Assembly: GCF_005144885.1 (NCBI RefSeq)
Contig: NZ_CP039690.1
Coordinates: 5,531,001 to 5,595,000 of the forward strand
Length of the DNA: 64,000 nucleotides
Source: Phreatobacter stygius
Lineage (GTDB): Bacteria > Pseudomonadota > Alphaproteobacteria > Rhizobiales > Phreatobacteraceae
Direction: 5' to 3'
This document shows positions 27,160 through 36,614 of the stretch, piece by piece. Both the position numbers and the translations under genes were made by a program. The number at the start of each line of letters is the position of its first letter. The stretch's first letter is position 1. The notes under the pieces were generated by a model. It saw only the letters and a program-made list of their open reading frames with translations. It did no database searches and had not been told where the DNA came from.

Positions 27160-27197
27160 GGCCCCGCACCTCGTGAAGGTCGCGGGGCCTTTATTTT
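27160..27197 (+). terminator. Intrinsic terminator downstream of csp
   Basis: GGCCCCG with CGGGGCC forms the main stem, with ACCT/AGGT pairing inside, followed by TTTATTTT. This is the clearest Rho-independent terminator in the window. Confidence 0.85.
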
Positions 27198-27268
27198 GTC
27201 GACCGCTGCATCGGCTTCAAGGAGCAGCCGCGCGCCCCGCGTCTCAAACTCAGGAAGGCTGGTCGATC

Positions 27269-27577
27269 ATGCGATATCTCGGCGGAATTTCCGGGAGCGG
27301 CGTGCTGAAATATGACGGCAAGGCGCATGCCCGCGCCTCCTATGATTTCGACGGCTTCTTCAAGGAGCCGCTTGGAGTGACCGGCAGCGGCGAGATCCAG
27401 CTGGCGCCCAGCGCGCTCAAGAGCGTGTTCGGGCGCAACGACGTCCAACTCCTCACCGATGACGGCCGTCTGCTCGATCTCAAATTTTCCGAGAAGGAAC
27501 TGCGCACCGCAAGCGACGTTGCTCATGTGGACGTCACGGGAGAATTGCCGACCGCTGGCGGCGCCTGGAGCCACTGA
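27269..27577 (+). CDS. Conserved small protein of unknown function
   Basis: 102 residues starting MRYLGGISGSGVLKYDGK. An AGGA motif lies about 15 bases upstream, a poor spacing, and the frame could extend further upstream, but the compact beta-rich sequence begins here. Alternating hydrophobic/polar strands (ARASYDFDGFF, VTGSGEIQLAP, VQLLTDDGRLLDLKFSE) suggest a small beta-barrel or sandwich. There are no cysteines, signal peptide or membrane segment. It stands alone between csp and manA. I do not recognise the family. Confidence 0.65.
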   Translation: MRYLGGISGSGVLKYDGKAHARASYDFDGFFKEPLGVTGSGEIQLAPSALKSVFGRNDVQLLTDDGRLLDLKFSEKELRTASDVAHVDVTGELPTAGGAWSH

Positions 27578-27772
27578 ACAGTCACTGAACGCGGCTTTCG
27601 GCGCCGTCCGTCATTCTGCCCGAAACAACTGATCGTCTCGGCCGATCCGCTCGGCCGAAACCAGCATGACCTCTTGGTGCGTGATCTCCCGGTGACGCTG
27701 GACGGCGTTTCTGGAGAGCATCGCCCGACATCATGCCGATCCCATCCGCGCGGCACGAACCAGGAGACGTCA

Positions 27773-28735
27773 ATGGCGATCGAACATGCCTGCGTGCGGG
27801 TGGTGCAGAAGCCGTGGGGCAACACCGACCTCTTGCCGTGGAGCGAGGTTCAGCATGACGGCGCGGCGATCGGCGAACTCTGGTTCCAGCGTGCCAACAT
27901 GAATGCGCCGGATCCGGCCTTGCTCCTGAAACTCTTGTTCACCAAGGAGCCGCTGTCGATCCAGGTCCATCCGGACGATGCCTTCGCGCAGTCGATCGGG
28001 CTTGGCAACGGCAAGACCGAGGCTTGGTATATCCTGTCGGCCGCGCCCGACGCCAAGGTTGCCGTCGGGCTGACGCGACAGCTGACAGCGGCTGAATTGC
28101 GATGCGCCATCGACGACGGCTCGATCGCCGGGCTGGTGCAATGGCGAGCGGTCGGCAAGGACGACATCGTCTATGTCCCGGCCGGCACCATTCACGCCAT
28201 CGGGCCCGGGCTGGTGCTCGCCGAGATCCAGCAGCGAAGCGACGCGACATTCCGCCTGTTCGATCACGGCCGTGTCCGTGAACTGCATGTCGACAACGCC
28301 GTTGCGGCAGCATTCGCCGGGCCGGCCGCCGAAAGCCAACCCGCCGCGAAGCGCCTGACCGACGCCAGGACCTTGCTGGTCGCCAGCCCCTATTTCGTCC
28401 TGGAGCGGATCGACTTCGCACCGAAATCGAACTGGGACATCGCGGCCGGGCAGGAGACCTGGCTGCTGGTCCTGGAAGGTCACGCCCAGGTCGGGCCGAT
28501 GAATGCCTTTGTCGGCGAGGCGATCTTCCTGGAGGCGGAGACCACCAGCATCCAGGTTGGCGGCGACGGCCTTCGGGCTCTGCTGGCCTATGCGGGCGCC
28601 GATCCCGTTGCGGGCCTCCTGCACAATCGCGATGGGCAGAATGTCGGTTTTCCGGTTCCCGGTCAGCCGCCGATAGCTCCTTTTCAACCGGCAAAGGCGG
28701 GGCCGCCGGCCGCCAAGACGGAGATGCGCCCGTGA
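27773..28735 (+). CDS. manA: Mannose-6-phosphate isomerase, class I
   Basis: 320 residues of a type I PMI cupin. It interconverts fructose-6-phosphate and mannose-6-phosphate. The zinc site is provided by the QVHPDDAFA motif (~residues 60-68, Gln and His), a downstream Glu, and the His of GTIHAIG (~137-143). The start at 27773 has AGGAGA 6 bases upstream. The stop overlaps the start of the glycosyltransferase by four bases. Its place as first gene of a mannose-handling trio suggests it supplies mannose-6-phosphate for GDP-mannose. No phosphomannomutase or guanylyltransferase gene is nearby. Confidence 0.88.
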   Translation: MAIEHACVRVVQKPWGNTDLLPWSEVQHDGAAIGELWFQRANMNAPDPALLLKLLFTKEPLSIQVHPDDAFAQSIGLGNGKTEAWYILSAAPDAKVAVGLTRQLTAAELRCAIDDGSIAGLVQWRAVGKDDIVYVPAGTIHAIGPGLVLAEIQQRSDATFRLFDHGRVRELHVDNAVAAAFAGPAAESQPAAKRLTDARTLLVASPYFVLERIDFAPKSNWDIAAGQETWLLVLEGHAQVGPMNAFVGEAIFLEAETTSIQVGGDGLRALLAYAGADPVAGLLHNRDGQNVGFPVPGQPPIAPFQPAKAGPPAAKTEMRP

Positions 28736-31017
28736 CCCAGCTGACCCGCCTGGCCTTTGTTGGCAATTCGCTGCCGCGCCGCTGCGGCATCGCCACCTTC
28801 ACCACCGACCTGCAGCAGGCGGTCTCGCAGGCACGCGCCGACGTCGAGACCGCCATCGTGGCGATGACCGACCACGGCCAGACCTACGATTATCCCTCCG
28901 CCGTTCGCCTGCAGGTCCACGATGACCTGATCGAGGACTACCAGCAGGCGGCCGACGTGCTGAATGCCGGTCAATTCGACGTCGTCTGCCTCCAGCACGA
29001 ATTCGGCATTTTCGGCGGCGAGGCTGGTGGTCACATCATGGCGCTGATCTCGCGGCTGACCATGCCGGTGGTCACCACGCTTCATACCGTGCTGGCCGAG
29101 CCGACGCCGGCGCAGCGCGGCGTCATGAACCAGATCGTCGATGCCTCGTCCAAGGTGGTCGTCATGGCCGAGAAGGCGCGTGACCTGCTGCGCACCCGAT
29201 ATCGGGTGCCGGCCGACAAGATCGAGGTCATCGCGCATGGAATTCCGGATTTCGCCTTCGTCGAGCCGGACCAGGCCAAGGCCGATCTCGGCTTCGCCGG
29301 CCGGTCCGTCATCCTGACCTTCGGGCTCCTGTCGCCCAACAAGGGCATCGAGGTGATGATCGACGCCATGCCGTCGATCCTCGAGAGCCGGCCCGATGCC
29401 GTCTATGTCGTGCTTGGCGCGACCCATCCCAATCTCGTACGGGACCAGGGCGAGGCCTATCGCGAGAGCCTGGTGACCCGCGCCCGCGCCATCGGCGTCG
29501 AGAACCACGTGGTGTTTCTCGACCGGTTCGTCGACCAGGCGACGCTGCTCGAGTTCATCGCCATGTGCGACGTCTATGTCACGCCTTACCTCAACGAGGC
29601 GCAGATGACCTCGGGCACGCTCGCCTACAGTTTCGGGCTCGGCAAGGCGGTCGTGTCGACGCCCTATTGGCACGCCCAGGAACTCCTGTCGGAAGGGCGC
29701 GGCATTCTGGTGCCGTTCGGCGATGCCAAGGCCATCGGCCGGGAGATCGCGGGACTGCTGACCAATGATGTCCGGCGCCAGGCCATGCGCAAGCGCGCCT
29801 ATGCGGCAAGCCGGTCGATGACCTGGGAGCGCACCGCCGAGCGTTATCTCTCGGTGTTCGAAACCGCCCGGCGCGGCCACAAGCTGCGGGTGGTGACCCG
29901 GCCCGACACGAGCCCGCCGTTGCGCGACAGCCAGGCCGCGCCGGAGATGCAGATCGGCCATCTTCTGTCGATGTGCGACGATACCGGCCTGTTCCAGCAT
30001 GCGGTTCATTCCGTGCCCGATCGCCATCACGGTTATTGTGTCGACGACAATGCCCGGGCCTTGCTGGTGGCCTGCGCGTTGAACAAGCCGGGCGAGCAGC
30101 GCCTGCCCGACGTGCTGACGACCCGCTTCGCGGCCTTCATCCAGCACGCCTGGAACCCCGACATCAGGCGCTTCCGCAATTTCATGGGCTTCGATCGGCG
30201 CTGGCTCGAAGACCAGGGTTCGGAGGACAGCCACGGCCGCACCCTCTGGGCCTTGGGCGAGTGCGCCCGGGGCGATGCCAGCCCGTCGCGGCGGCGCTGG
30301 GCGGCGGCCTTGTTCGCCGAGGCATTGCCGACGGTCGAAGGCTTTGCCTCGCCGCGCGCCTGGGCCTTCGCACTGCTCGGCCTCGACGCCTATTGCGCCG
30401 CGGTCGCCGCGGATTCGGTCGCCTTGCGCATCCAGCGGCTGCTCGCCGACAGGCTGATGTCGATCCTGGCTGCCGTCGAGACCGCCGATTGGGTCTGGTT
30501 CGAAGAAGGGCTCGCTTATGACAATGCGCGCCTGCCGCAGGCGCTGATCGCAACCGGCAGATCGACCGGCATGCCGGCGACGGTCGAAGCCGGCCTGCGA
30601 TCGCTGCGCTGGCTGATGACACTGCAGACCACGCCGGCGGGGCGGTTCAGACCGGTCGGCTCGAAGAGCTTCGGCGATATCAGGCAACCGCCAAGACCCT
30701 TCGACCAGCAGCCCCTGGAAGCCACCGCGACCATCTCGGCCTGCCTTGCGGCCTGGCGCGCCGATGGCGACGCTCAATGGCGGGCAGGGGCGGCGAGTGC
30801 TTTCGCGTGGTTCCTCGGCAGCAACGACCTGTCCTTGCCGCTGGTCGACCTCGACACCGGCAGCTGCCGTGACGGCCTGCATCCCGATCGCCGCAACGAG
30901 AACCGTGGTGGCGAGTCGGTCGTGTCCTATCTGCTCAGCCTTGCCGAAATCCGCCAGCTGGCGCGCATGACCGGCGATCGGGCCGCGCTCGCGCCGCTGC
31001 GTGCGGTGGGCGCCTGA
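28732..31017 (+). CDS. Two-domain GT4 glycosyltransferase with C-terminal helical barrel
   Basis: 761 residues, begins with GTG overlapping the manA stop. Residues ~1-375 form a GT-B fold: GNSLPRRCGIATFTTDL at the start, LTFGLLSPNKGIEVMI for the donor-site hinge, and QMTSGTLAYSFGLGKAVVSTPYWHAQELL for the nucleotide-sugar loop. Residues ~395-755 are an all-helical domain with HGYCVDDNARALL and WFEEGLAYDNARLPQAL repeats, resembling an (alpha/alpha) barrel of glycosidase type. No signal or membrane segment is seen, so it is cytosolic. It is likely a mannosyltransferase judged by its neighbours manA and GH130. The donor, acceptor and the job of the C-terminal barrel are not known. Confidence 0.88.
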   Translation: MTQLTRLAFVGNSLPRRCGIATFTTDLQQAVSQARADVETAIVAMTDHGQTYDYPSAVRLQVHDDLIEDYQQAADVLNAGQFDVVCLQHEFGIFGGEAGGHIMALISRLTMPVVTTLHTVLAEPTPAQRGVMNQIVDASSKVVVMAEKARDLLRTRYRVPADKIEVIAHGIPDFAFVEPDQAKADLGFAGRSVILTFGLLSPNKGIEVMIDAMPSILESRPDAVYVVLGATHPNLVRDQGEAYRESLVTRARAIGVENHVVFLDRFVDQATLLEFIAMCDVYVTPYLNEAQMTSGTLAYSFGLGKAVVSTPYWHAQELLSEGRGILVPFGDAKAIGREIAGLLTNDVRRQAMRKRAYAASRSMTWERTAERYLSVFETARRGHKLRVVTRPDTSPPLRDSQAAPEMQIGHLLSMCDDTGLFQHAVHSVPDRHHGYCVDDNARALLVACALNKPGEQRLPDVLTTRFAAFIQHAWNPDIRRFRNFMGFDRRWLEDQGSEDSHGRTLWALGECARGDASPSRRRWAAALFAEALPTVEGFASPRAWAFALLGLDAYCAAVAADSVALRIQRLLADRLMSILAAVETADWVWFEEGLAYDNARLPQALIATGRSTGMPATVEAGLRSLRWLMTLQTTPAGRFRPVGSKSFGDIRQPPRPFDQQPLEATATISACLAAWRADGDAQWRAGAASAFAWFLGSNDLSLPLVDLDTGSCRDGLHPDRRNENRGGESVVSYLLSLAEIRQLARMTGDRAALAPLRAVGA

Positions 31018-31054
31018 ACCTCCTGACATCCCACCTGAAACAACCGAGGGCCCT

Positions 31055-32353
31055 TTGTCTTCTGTCACATTCCTGAACCGGCAAGCTCTCTACCTGCGCC
31101 CCGACACGGCAAGGGTCATCGTTCGCCCGTTCAAGCCGACCACCGAACCGCGCGACCTCAAGCCGACCGACAAGACGCGGGCAAACCACATCGTCGACCG
31201 GGTGCTCGGGCTCGACCCGGAAGCAGCGGCCAGCCAGCTGGCGGACGTGCTGGAGAATTTCCAGGGCCGCCATCGCAACCTGCTCGCGATCTTCGAGGCG
31301 CGCGCCGACGAGATGGAAGAGGCTTTGATCGCCCACGCGTCGTTCAGCCGGACCCAACGGCAACTGCTCGGCGCCTATTTCCTCAACGAATATTCCTTCG
31401 AGGCTTCGGCCCTGTTCAATCCGAGCATCGTCTCGCATCCCGATCAGTCGGGGGCGCCGGAGGGCGGCCGTCGCTTCATCCTCAGCCTGCGCGCGGTCGG
31501 CGAGGGCCATGTGTCGTCGCTGACCTTCCGCTCCGGATCGATCGCGGCGGACGGCAGCGTCAGCGTCGATCCGACGGCGCGTCTTGCCGCGATGCCGAAA
31601 GTGGTCAGGCGGGTCGGAAGTCCTGAAGGCGACCATGTCGAGGTTGCCTTCAAGTCCGAAGAAGATATCAGCGAGCGGGTGATCTTCCCGGTCACCCAGG
31701 CCCAGTCGAACGGCATCGAGGATGCCCGTTTCGTTGAATTCGCCGATGACGGCAGGAAGACCTTTTACGCGACCTATACGGCCTATAGCGGCACGGGCAT
31801 CCGGTCCGAACTGATCGAGACCTCGGACTTCCTCTCGTTCAAGATGGTGCCTTTGCGCGGCTCTGCCGCCAGGAACAAGGGCATGGCCCTGTTCCCCCGC
31901 AAGATCGGCGGCCGCTATGCGATGATCGCCCGGCAGGACAACGAGAACCTCTATCTGATCACCTCGGACGACCTCTATTCCTGGGACGGCGGCGAACTGC
32001 TCCTGAAGCCCGAATTCCCCTGGGAGTTCGTCCAGATCGGCAATTGCGGTTCGCCGATCGAGCTGGACGAAGGTTGGCTCCTGCTGACCCACGGGGTTGG
32101 TCCGGTGCGCAAATATTCGATCGGCGCGGCGCTGCTCGCCAAGAACGACCCGTCCAAGGTGCTGGCGCGCTCGCGCGAACCGCTGCTGCGTCCGGAGCCA
32201 TCCGAGCGCGAGGGCTACGTCCCCAATGTCGTTTATACCTGCGGGGCCATGCGGCACGGCGACCAGATCGTCCTGCCTTATGCCGTCTCCGATACCTACT
32301 CCAACTTCGCGACCATCAAGATCGCCGCGCTGTTGAAGACCATGGAGAACTGA
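31055..32353 (+). CDS. GH130 family beta-mannoside phosphorylase
   Basis: 432 residues from a probable TTG start at 31055. An in-frame alternative at 31001 lies inside the preceding gene. Five-bladed propeller of GH130: [10 protein letters not shown] carries the conserved catalytic Asp, followed by [29 protein letters not shown], and [23 protein letters not shown]130 enzymes phosphorolyse (or in reverse synthesise) beta-1,4- or beta-1,2-mannosides, giving mannose-1-phosphate. It is the third gene of the manA-GT4-GH130 trio. It could recycle the product of the GT4 enzyme. Its 3' end overlaps the convergent AraC gene by 38 bases. Confidence 0.88.
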   Translation: MSSVTFLNRQALYLRPDTARVIVRPFKPTTEPRDLKPTDKTRANHIVDRVLGLDPEAAASQLADVLENFQGRHRNLLAIFEARADEMEEALIAHASFSRTQRQLLGAYFLNEYSFEASALFNPSIVSHPDQSGAPEGGRRFILSLRAVGEGHVSSLTFRSGSIAADGSVSVDPTARLAAMPKVVRRVGSPEGDHVEVAFKSEEDISERVIFPVTQAQSNGIEDARFVEFADDGRKTFYATYTAYSGTGIRSELIETSDFLSFKMVPLRGSAARNKGMALFPRKIGGRYAMIARQDNENLYLITSDDLYSWDGGELLLKPEFPWEFVQIGNCGSPIELDEGWLLLTHGVGPVRKYSIGAALLAKNDPSKVLARSREPLLRPEPSEREGYVPNVVYTCGAMRHGDQIVLPYAVSDTYSNFATIKIAALLKTMEN

Positions 32354-33245
32354 GCCCGGACGGCCGGCCGATGGGCGAGGCACCGGCTGTTGCCAGGATC
32401 CCGATCGGCACGCCGCCGTTGCGCGGCTTCGCCCGATCGCCCCTGGCCGCCTGGCGGAAGCGTCGCGGCGAGACGCCGGCGGCGCGGCGGAAGGTCCTGA
32501 TGAAGTTGGAGAGATCGCCGAAGCCGACGTCGAAGGCGATGTCGCCGATCGGCGTGACGTCGTCGGCCAGCAGGCGCGCCGCGCGGCGCAGCCGGCAGCG
32601 GACCAGGTATTGATGGGGTGTCACGCCGAGGACGCCGGAAAAGATGCGCAAGAAGTGAAAGGTGCTGAGGCCCGCCATCCCGGCGGCGGTCTCCAGATCG
32701 ATCGCCTCATGGGCGTGGGCGTCGATCCACTGCGCTGCGTCCACGGCGCGCCGACGGTCGCTGCCGGTTCCCGCGCCTGCCGGCCTGGCTTGCCCGGACA
32801 CCACGTCGACGAGCCTGGCGGCGAACAGCATGCCGATCTCGTCGAGCCCGATGTCGCTCGTCCCGTCGGCCGCGGCCTGGGCCAGCTCACCGACCACCAT
32901 CAGCTCGGCCAGCGGCGGCACGCATGAGATCTGCCCGAAGGACGGGCCGACGCCGATCGTCTCGATCAGCTCGGGCGAGAACCGGAACGCCAGACCTTCG
33001 CCGCCGCCGTCCTTGTGCTCATGCGCGCAGGAATAGTCCTGGCCGGCATGGCCGACGAGGATCGCTCCGGCCACGAGGTCGAAGGTTCCGCCACCCGCGC
33101 GATAGGTGAGGCTGCCCTTGCGCACATAGCAGAGCGACATCGTGTCATGCTGGGCGACGACCCGCGCGTTGCAACTGATATCGACGACCGCAAGTGATCG
33201 GTGTTCAGCCAGCGTCGTCGCCGATAGCGTCCCTGACGATTCCAT
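32316..33245 (-). CDS. AraC-family transcriptional regulator
   Basis: 309 residues. A cupin-like N-terminal sensor domain (~25-160) precedes the two helix-turn-helix units (~185-280: [19 protein letters not shown] and [28 protein letters not shown], the AraC signature). The ATG at 33245 was chosen because the longer frame has only basic, low-complexity residues. It lies directly downstream of a SnoaL-like gene on the same strand and may regulate it or the ADH remnant/OsmC genes further upstream. The last ~30 residues are non-conserved. Confidence 0.9.
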   Translation of the reverse strand: MESSGTLSATTLAEHRSLAVVDISCNARVVAQHDTMSLCYVRKGSLTYRAGGGTFDLVAGAILVGHAGQDYSCAHEHKDGGGEGLAFRFSPELIETIGVGPSFGQISCVPPLAELMVVGELAQAAADGTSDIGLDEIGMLFAARLVDVVSGQARPAGAGTGSDRRRAVDAAQWIDAHAHEAIDLETAAGMAGLSTFHFLRIFSGVLGVTPHQYLVRCRLRRAARLLADDVTPIGDIAFDVGFGDLSNFIRTFRRAAGVSPRRFRQAARGDRAKPRNGGVPIGILATAGASPIGRPSGLSSPWSSTARRS

Positions 33246-33290
33246 GGCGCGCAGGCTACTCCGACGGCAGTGCCTCCGTAAGGTGCTCAT

Positions 33291-33671
33291 CTAGGGCCCC
33301 TTGATGTAGCCCATGGCCTCGACGATGAGGCCGGCCTCGACGCGCATGAGATTGACGCCGCGCACCGAGCTCGCCTCGTCTTCGCCCCAGCGATAGCGCC
33401 AGCGGATGATCGCCCGCTCGCCGGCGACGAAGACCTCCTCGAGATCGAAACCGGTGCCCTCGGCGGAGGCGAGCCCCTGCCAGACCGCGAGGCAGGCCGC
33501 GCGCCCGACATGGCGCGAGCCGTCGGGAGCCGGCTGGGTGTTCTCGATCACACAATCCTCGGCCACCAGGTCGGCCAGAGCGGCCGGGTCGTGGCGCTGA
33601 AAGGCGTCGTTGAACCTGCGCATGATGTCGCGGGTCCGGTCGGATATCTGCGTGGCCTGGTGGTCATTCAT
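33291..33671 (-). CDS. SnoaL-like (NTF2-fold) protein
   Basis: 126 residues starting [20 protein letters not shown], with a GGAG site 8 bases before the ATG. The fold pattern includes [26 protein letters not shown] and [11 protein letters not shown], typical of small SnoaL/steroid-isomerase-like proteins. Its enzymatic role is unknown. It precedes the AraC gene by 45 bases and probably shares a transcript with it. Confidence 0.84.
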   Translation of the reverse strand: MNDHQATQISDRTRDIMRRFNDAFQRHDPAALADLVAEDCVIENTQPAPDGSRHVGRAACLAVWQGLASAEGTGFDLEEVFVAGERAIIRWRYRWGEDEASSVRGVNLMRVEAGLIVEAMGYIKGP

Positions 33672-33728
33672 GGTCCGCTCCAAGGGTGTGCCGGGACGGC
33701 GGGGCGCGGGATGGCCGCCCTGTCGTGA

Positions 33729-34169
33729 TCACGCAGCCGGTTCGATCAGCCGGGCTTCGAGGGTGATGGTCGAAACGCCGGCCAGAGCGCGCGAGACCAG
33801 GCAGCGCTGCCTGGCTGCTTCGGCATGCTGCCGGAAGCCCAGGGCGTCGAGGCCGGGTACGGCGCCCGCGCTTTCAAGCGCGATCCGCGTGATGGTCGGG
33901 CCGGCCTCGGTGGCGCCGAGATGCACCCGGGCGATGGTGTGGATCGATGTCGGCGGGTGGCCCGCCGCTTCGAGAATGGCGGCCAGCGCCATGGAAAAGC
34001 AGCCGGCATGCGCCGCCGCGATCAGCTCTTCGGGATTGGTTCCCGGGCCGTTCTCGAACCGCGACGGGAAGGAATAGGCGCCCTCGAACGCGCCGCTGCC
34101 AAGGCGCAAGCGCCCCGCGCCTTGTTTCAACGAGCCCTGCCACTCAGCATCGGCCTCACGAATGGTCAT
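33729..34169 (-). CDS. osmC: OsmC-family peroxiredoxin
   Basis: 146 residues. Thiol-dependent peroxidase reducing organic hydroperoxides. The peroxidatic Cys is in [13 protein letters not shown] (~residue 56) and the resolving Cys in [11 protein letters not shown] (~118), both present, so it should be active. The start [10 protein letters not shown] at 34169 matches the family start. It follows the remnant of an alcohol dehydrogenase on the same strand. Typically induced by osmotic or peroxide stress. Confidence 0.92.
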   Translation of the reverse strand: MTIREADAEWQGSLKQGAGRLRLGSGAFEGAYSFPSRFENGPGTNPEELIAAAHAGCFSMALAAILEAAGHPPTSIHTIARVHLGATEAGPTITRIALESAGAVPGLDALGFRQHAEAARQRCLVSRALAGVSTITLEARLIEPAA

Positions 34170-34224
34170 TGTCGGTCCTTTGATTGGGGTGTTCTGGGAG
34201 CGGGCGACGGCCGGGGCTGCCGGG

Positions 34225-34467
34225 TCAGGCGCCGAGAATGACGACCTTGGCGGCAACGACCTCACCGGCGCCGTCGCTCAACGGCACGAGGTTGCGCTTG
34301 GCGGGCAGCGGATAGGTCTCCTGCAGGATCATCGTATCGCGCCGGTTGAGCGAGGCGGCACGGACGCGGATGACGATGTCGGTCGGGCCGGGCTCGGGCT
34401 GCGGCTGTTGGCGCAGGACGATGCCGTCGACGCGCCCGAACGTTTCCAGCTGATAGGCCTGCATCAT
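34225..34467 (-). pseudogene. Internally deleted zinc-type alcohol dehydrogenase
   Basis: 80 residues remain of what is normally ~330. The first ~70 are a good GroES-like N-terminus (MQAYQLETFGRVDGIVL, VIRVRAASLNRRDTMIL, NLVPLSDGAGEVVA). The sequence then jumps to AKVVILGA and stops, which resembles the last strand of the same family (KVVI near the C-terminus). Together this is best read as a gene with most of its cofactor-binding domain deleted. It keeps a start and a stop and might be translated, but could not bind NAD(P). An ATG at 34464 or 34467 can serve as start. Confidence 0.75.
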
Positions 34468-34747
34468 GGTCTCCAAATCAGGTCATGAGACGCCGTCATC
34501 CGGGCGCGCGAACGCTGCCCCGCCACCGGCAGGCTCAGGAACGACGTGCCGGTTTGTCGCGGCGCCGGCCATTGCCGTGCGGGCCGCCATCTCCGGGCCA
34601 AAGCCCGCCGATGGGGTCACCGCGGCCGCCGAAGCGCCATGCACAAAAGCTAGCACCGGGGGGTGGTGCGTGACTTGGAGGTTATTGCTGCGATCGTCGC
34701 AGCGGCCGGGTCGGCAAGCGGGGAAAAGCAAAGCGCGGCTCGCCGGC

Positions 34748-36025
34748 TTACTTCGCTTGCGCCCCGCCGACGCTTTCGGCGGCGCGGCCGAGCAGCACCT
34801 CGCGCTCGCGGGTGTTGCGGGTCAGCGACGCCGCCCGTTCGAAAGCCGCGCGGGCCTCGTCGAAACGGCCGAGCTTGAACAGGAAATCGCCGCGCACGCC
34901 CGGCAGCAGATGGTAGCTTTTCAGCGTCGGCTCGTCGGTCAGCGCATCGGCGAGCGCCAGGCCGGCGGCGGGGCCAAAGGCCATCGCATGGGCAACCGCG
35001 CGATTGAGTTCCACCACCGGCGACCCCGCGTTGTCGGCGAGTTCGTCATAGAGCGCGGCGATGCGCTGCCAGTCGGTTTCCGGTCCGGTGCGGGCGCGGG
35101 CGTGACAGGCGGCGATCGCGGCCTGCAGCAGGTAGGGGCCGCGGGTTCCGCTCAGCGCCTCGGCGCGGGCGAGCGCGGCAAGCCCGCGGCGGATCAAGAG
35201 GTGATCCCAGCGGCCGCGGTCCTGGTCGAGCAGCAGGATGGGCTCTCCCGACGGGCTGGTTCGCGCTCCGAAGCGCGAGGCCTGGATTTCCATCAGGGCC
35301 ACCAGGCCGTGAACCTCCGGCTCCTGCGGCACGAGGCCGGCGAGAACCCGGCCGAGGCGCATCGCCTCCTCGCAGAGCTGGGGCCGCATCCAGTCGTCGC
35401 CGGCGGTTGCCGTGTAGCCTTCGTTGAAGATGAGATAGACGACCTGCAGCACCGAGGACAGGCGGGCGGCCCGGTCGAGCCCGCGCGGCACCTCGAAGGG
35501 AATGTTTGCTTCGGCCAGCGTCCGCTTGGCCCGAACGATCCTCTGGGCGACCGTCGGCTCCGGCACCAGAAAGGCGCGTGCGATCTCGTCGGTGGTCAGC
35601 CCGCCGAGCAGGCGTAGCGTCAGCGCCAGCCGCGCTTCGGTCGACAGGACCGGGTGGCAGGCGGTGAAGATCAGGCTGAGCAGATTGTCGCCGACATCGT
35701 CGTCGAGGGCTGCGTCGATATCGGGAACGGCCATTTCGAGCTGGCCTTCGATCTCGAGCGTGATCTCGTCCTGCTTCTGCGCGAACAGCTTGTTGCGGCG
35801 GATCCGGTCGATGGCCCGGTTCTTGGCCGTCGCCATCAGCCAGGCGCCCGGCTTGTCCGGCACGCCGGTTTCCGGCCAGCGCTCGAGCGCGATGACCAGC
35901 GCGTCCTGGGCGAGTTCTTCGGCGAGACCGACGTCGCGCACCACCCGCGCGAGGCCCGCAATGAGCCGCGCGGCCTCTATCCGCCAGATCGCCTCGATGG
36001 CGTTATGCGTATCAGGTGCCTTCAC
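34748..36025 (-). CDS. ECF sigma factor with TPR-like extension (second ECF42 type)
   Basis: 425 residues, same layout as the protein at 19946-21220 but clearly diverged. Region 2 (~25-85, VGLAEELAQDALVIALERWP), region 4 (~130-175, LGGLTTDEIARAFLVPEPTVAQRI) and helical C-terminal extension (~190-425). It is the last gene in a line of two YCII/DGPF genes and a DUF899 gene on the same strand, its expected partners. The extension ends with a TPR-like repeat (FKLGRFDEARAAFERAASL). ECF42 factors act in the cytosol on stress promoters. Confidence 0.92.
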   Translation of the reverse strand: MKAPDTHNAIEAIWRIEAARLIAGLARVVRDVGLAEELAQDALVIALERWPETGVPDKPGAWLMATAKNRAIDRIRRNKLFAQKQDEITLEIEGQLEMAVPDIDAALDDDVGDNLLSLIFTACHPVLSTEARLALTLRLLGGLTTDEIARAFLVPEPTVAQRIVRAKRTLAEANIPFEVPRGLDRAARLSSVLQVVYLIFNEGYTATAGDDWMRPQLCEEAMRLGRVLAGLVPQEPEVHGLVALMEIQASRFGARTSPSGEPILLLDQDRGRWDHLLIRRGLAALARAEALSGTRGPYLLQAAIAACHARARTGPETDWQRIAALYDELADNAGSPVVELNRAVAHAMAFGPAAGLALADALTDEPTLKSYHLLPGVRGDFLFKLGRFDEARAAFERAASLTRNTREREVLLGRAAESVGGAQAK

Positions 36026-36149
36026 GGGGGCGGATCAGACCAGCTTCGGCCCGGTGGCGCAAGTCGGTGGTGCCGGCAAAAAACGCCGCCAGGACGTGGG
36101 GACAACCCTCGGCCTGGCGGCGCTTGTCAGCAGGTCTTCAGGCGGCCTT

Positions 36150-36551
36150 TTACGCCGGCGTCGCGGCTTCGCGCGGGTGGGGCGCGCAAGGCGCATCGTC
36201 GACATCATACATCTGGCGGATCTCGCTCTCGCCGTCCTCGCGCACCACGTCGAAGAAGCGCTTGCCCCAGGCGATGGCCTCGTCCTTCGATTTGACCTTG
36301 ACCATGCAGAAGCCGGCGATCAGCTCCTTGGCTTCAGTGAAGGGGCCGTCGGTGACGGTGATCTTGCCGTTCGTGCGCCTGATGCGTGCGCCGAGCGCGG
36401 TCGGCATGAGACCATCTGTCGCGATCAGCACGCCCGCCTTCGCCATGTCTTCGATCAGCCTGCCCATCTCGGCTATTTCCTCGAGGGCCGGGGGCAGGCC
36501 AGCCTCGAGCTTCTTGATGTCGGCAGGCTTGTACATCATCATGAAACGCAT
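36150..36551 (-). CDS. YCII-related (DGPF) protein, ECF partner
   Basis: 133 residues with TDGPFTEAKELIAGFCMVKVKSKDEAIAW and an MRFMMMYK start. The short ferredoxin-like fold has a C-terminal tail ending in EAATPA. It lies 124 bases upstream of the sigma gene and 63 bases after another YCII gene. It is probably induced together with the sigma factor; its biochemical function is unknown. Confidence 0.88.
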   Translation of the reverse strand: MRFMMMYKPADIKKLEAGLPPALEEIAEMGRLIEDMAKAGVLIATDGLMPTALGARIRRTNGKITVTDGPFTEAKELIAGFCMVKVKSKDEAIAWGKRFFDVVREDGESEIRQMYDVDDAPCAPHPREAATPA

Positions 36552-36614
36552 GGTTGTCTCCACTGAATTGCCTGCTTTCTGGGGGCCGCCTTCGGCCAGC
36601 AGGTTTTTTGTTTG

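Noticed and set aside
28684-31068. 794-codon frame opposite the GT4 gene
   Set aside because: No family resemblance; Arg/Gly/Asp-rich shadow of the glycosyltransferase.
34483-34731. 82-codon minus-strand frame before the ADH remnant
   Set aside because: No ribosome-binding site and no recognisable fold; could be degenerate leader but nothing supports a gene.
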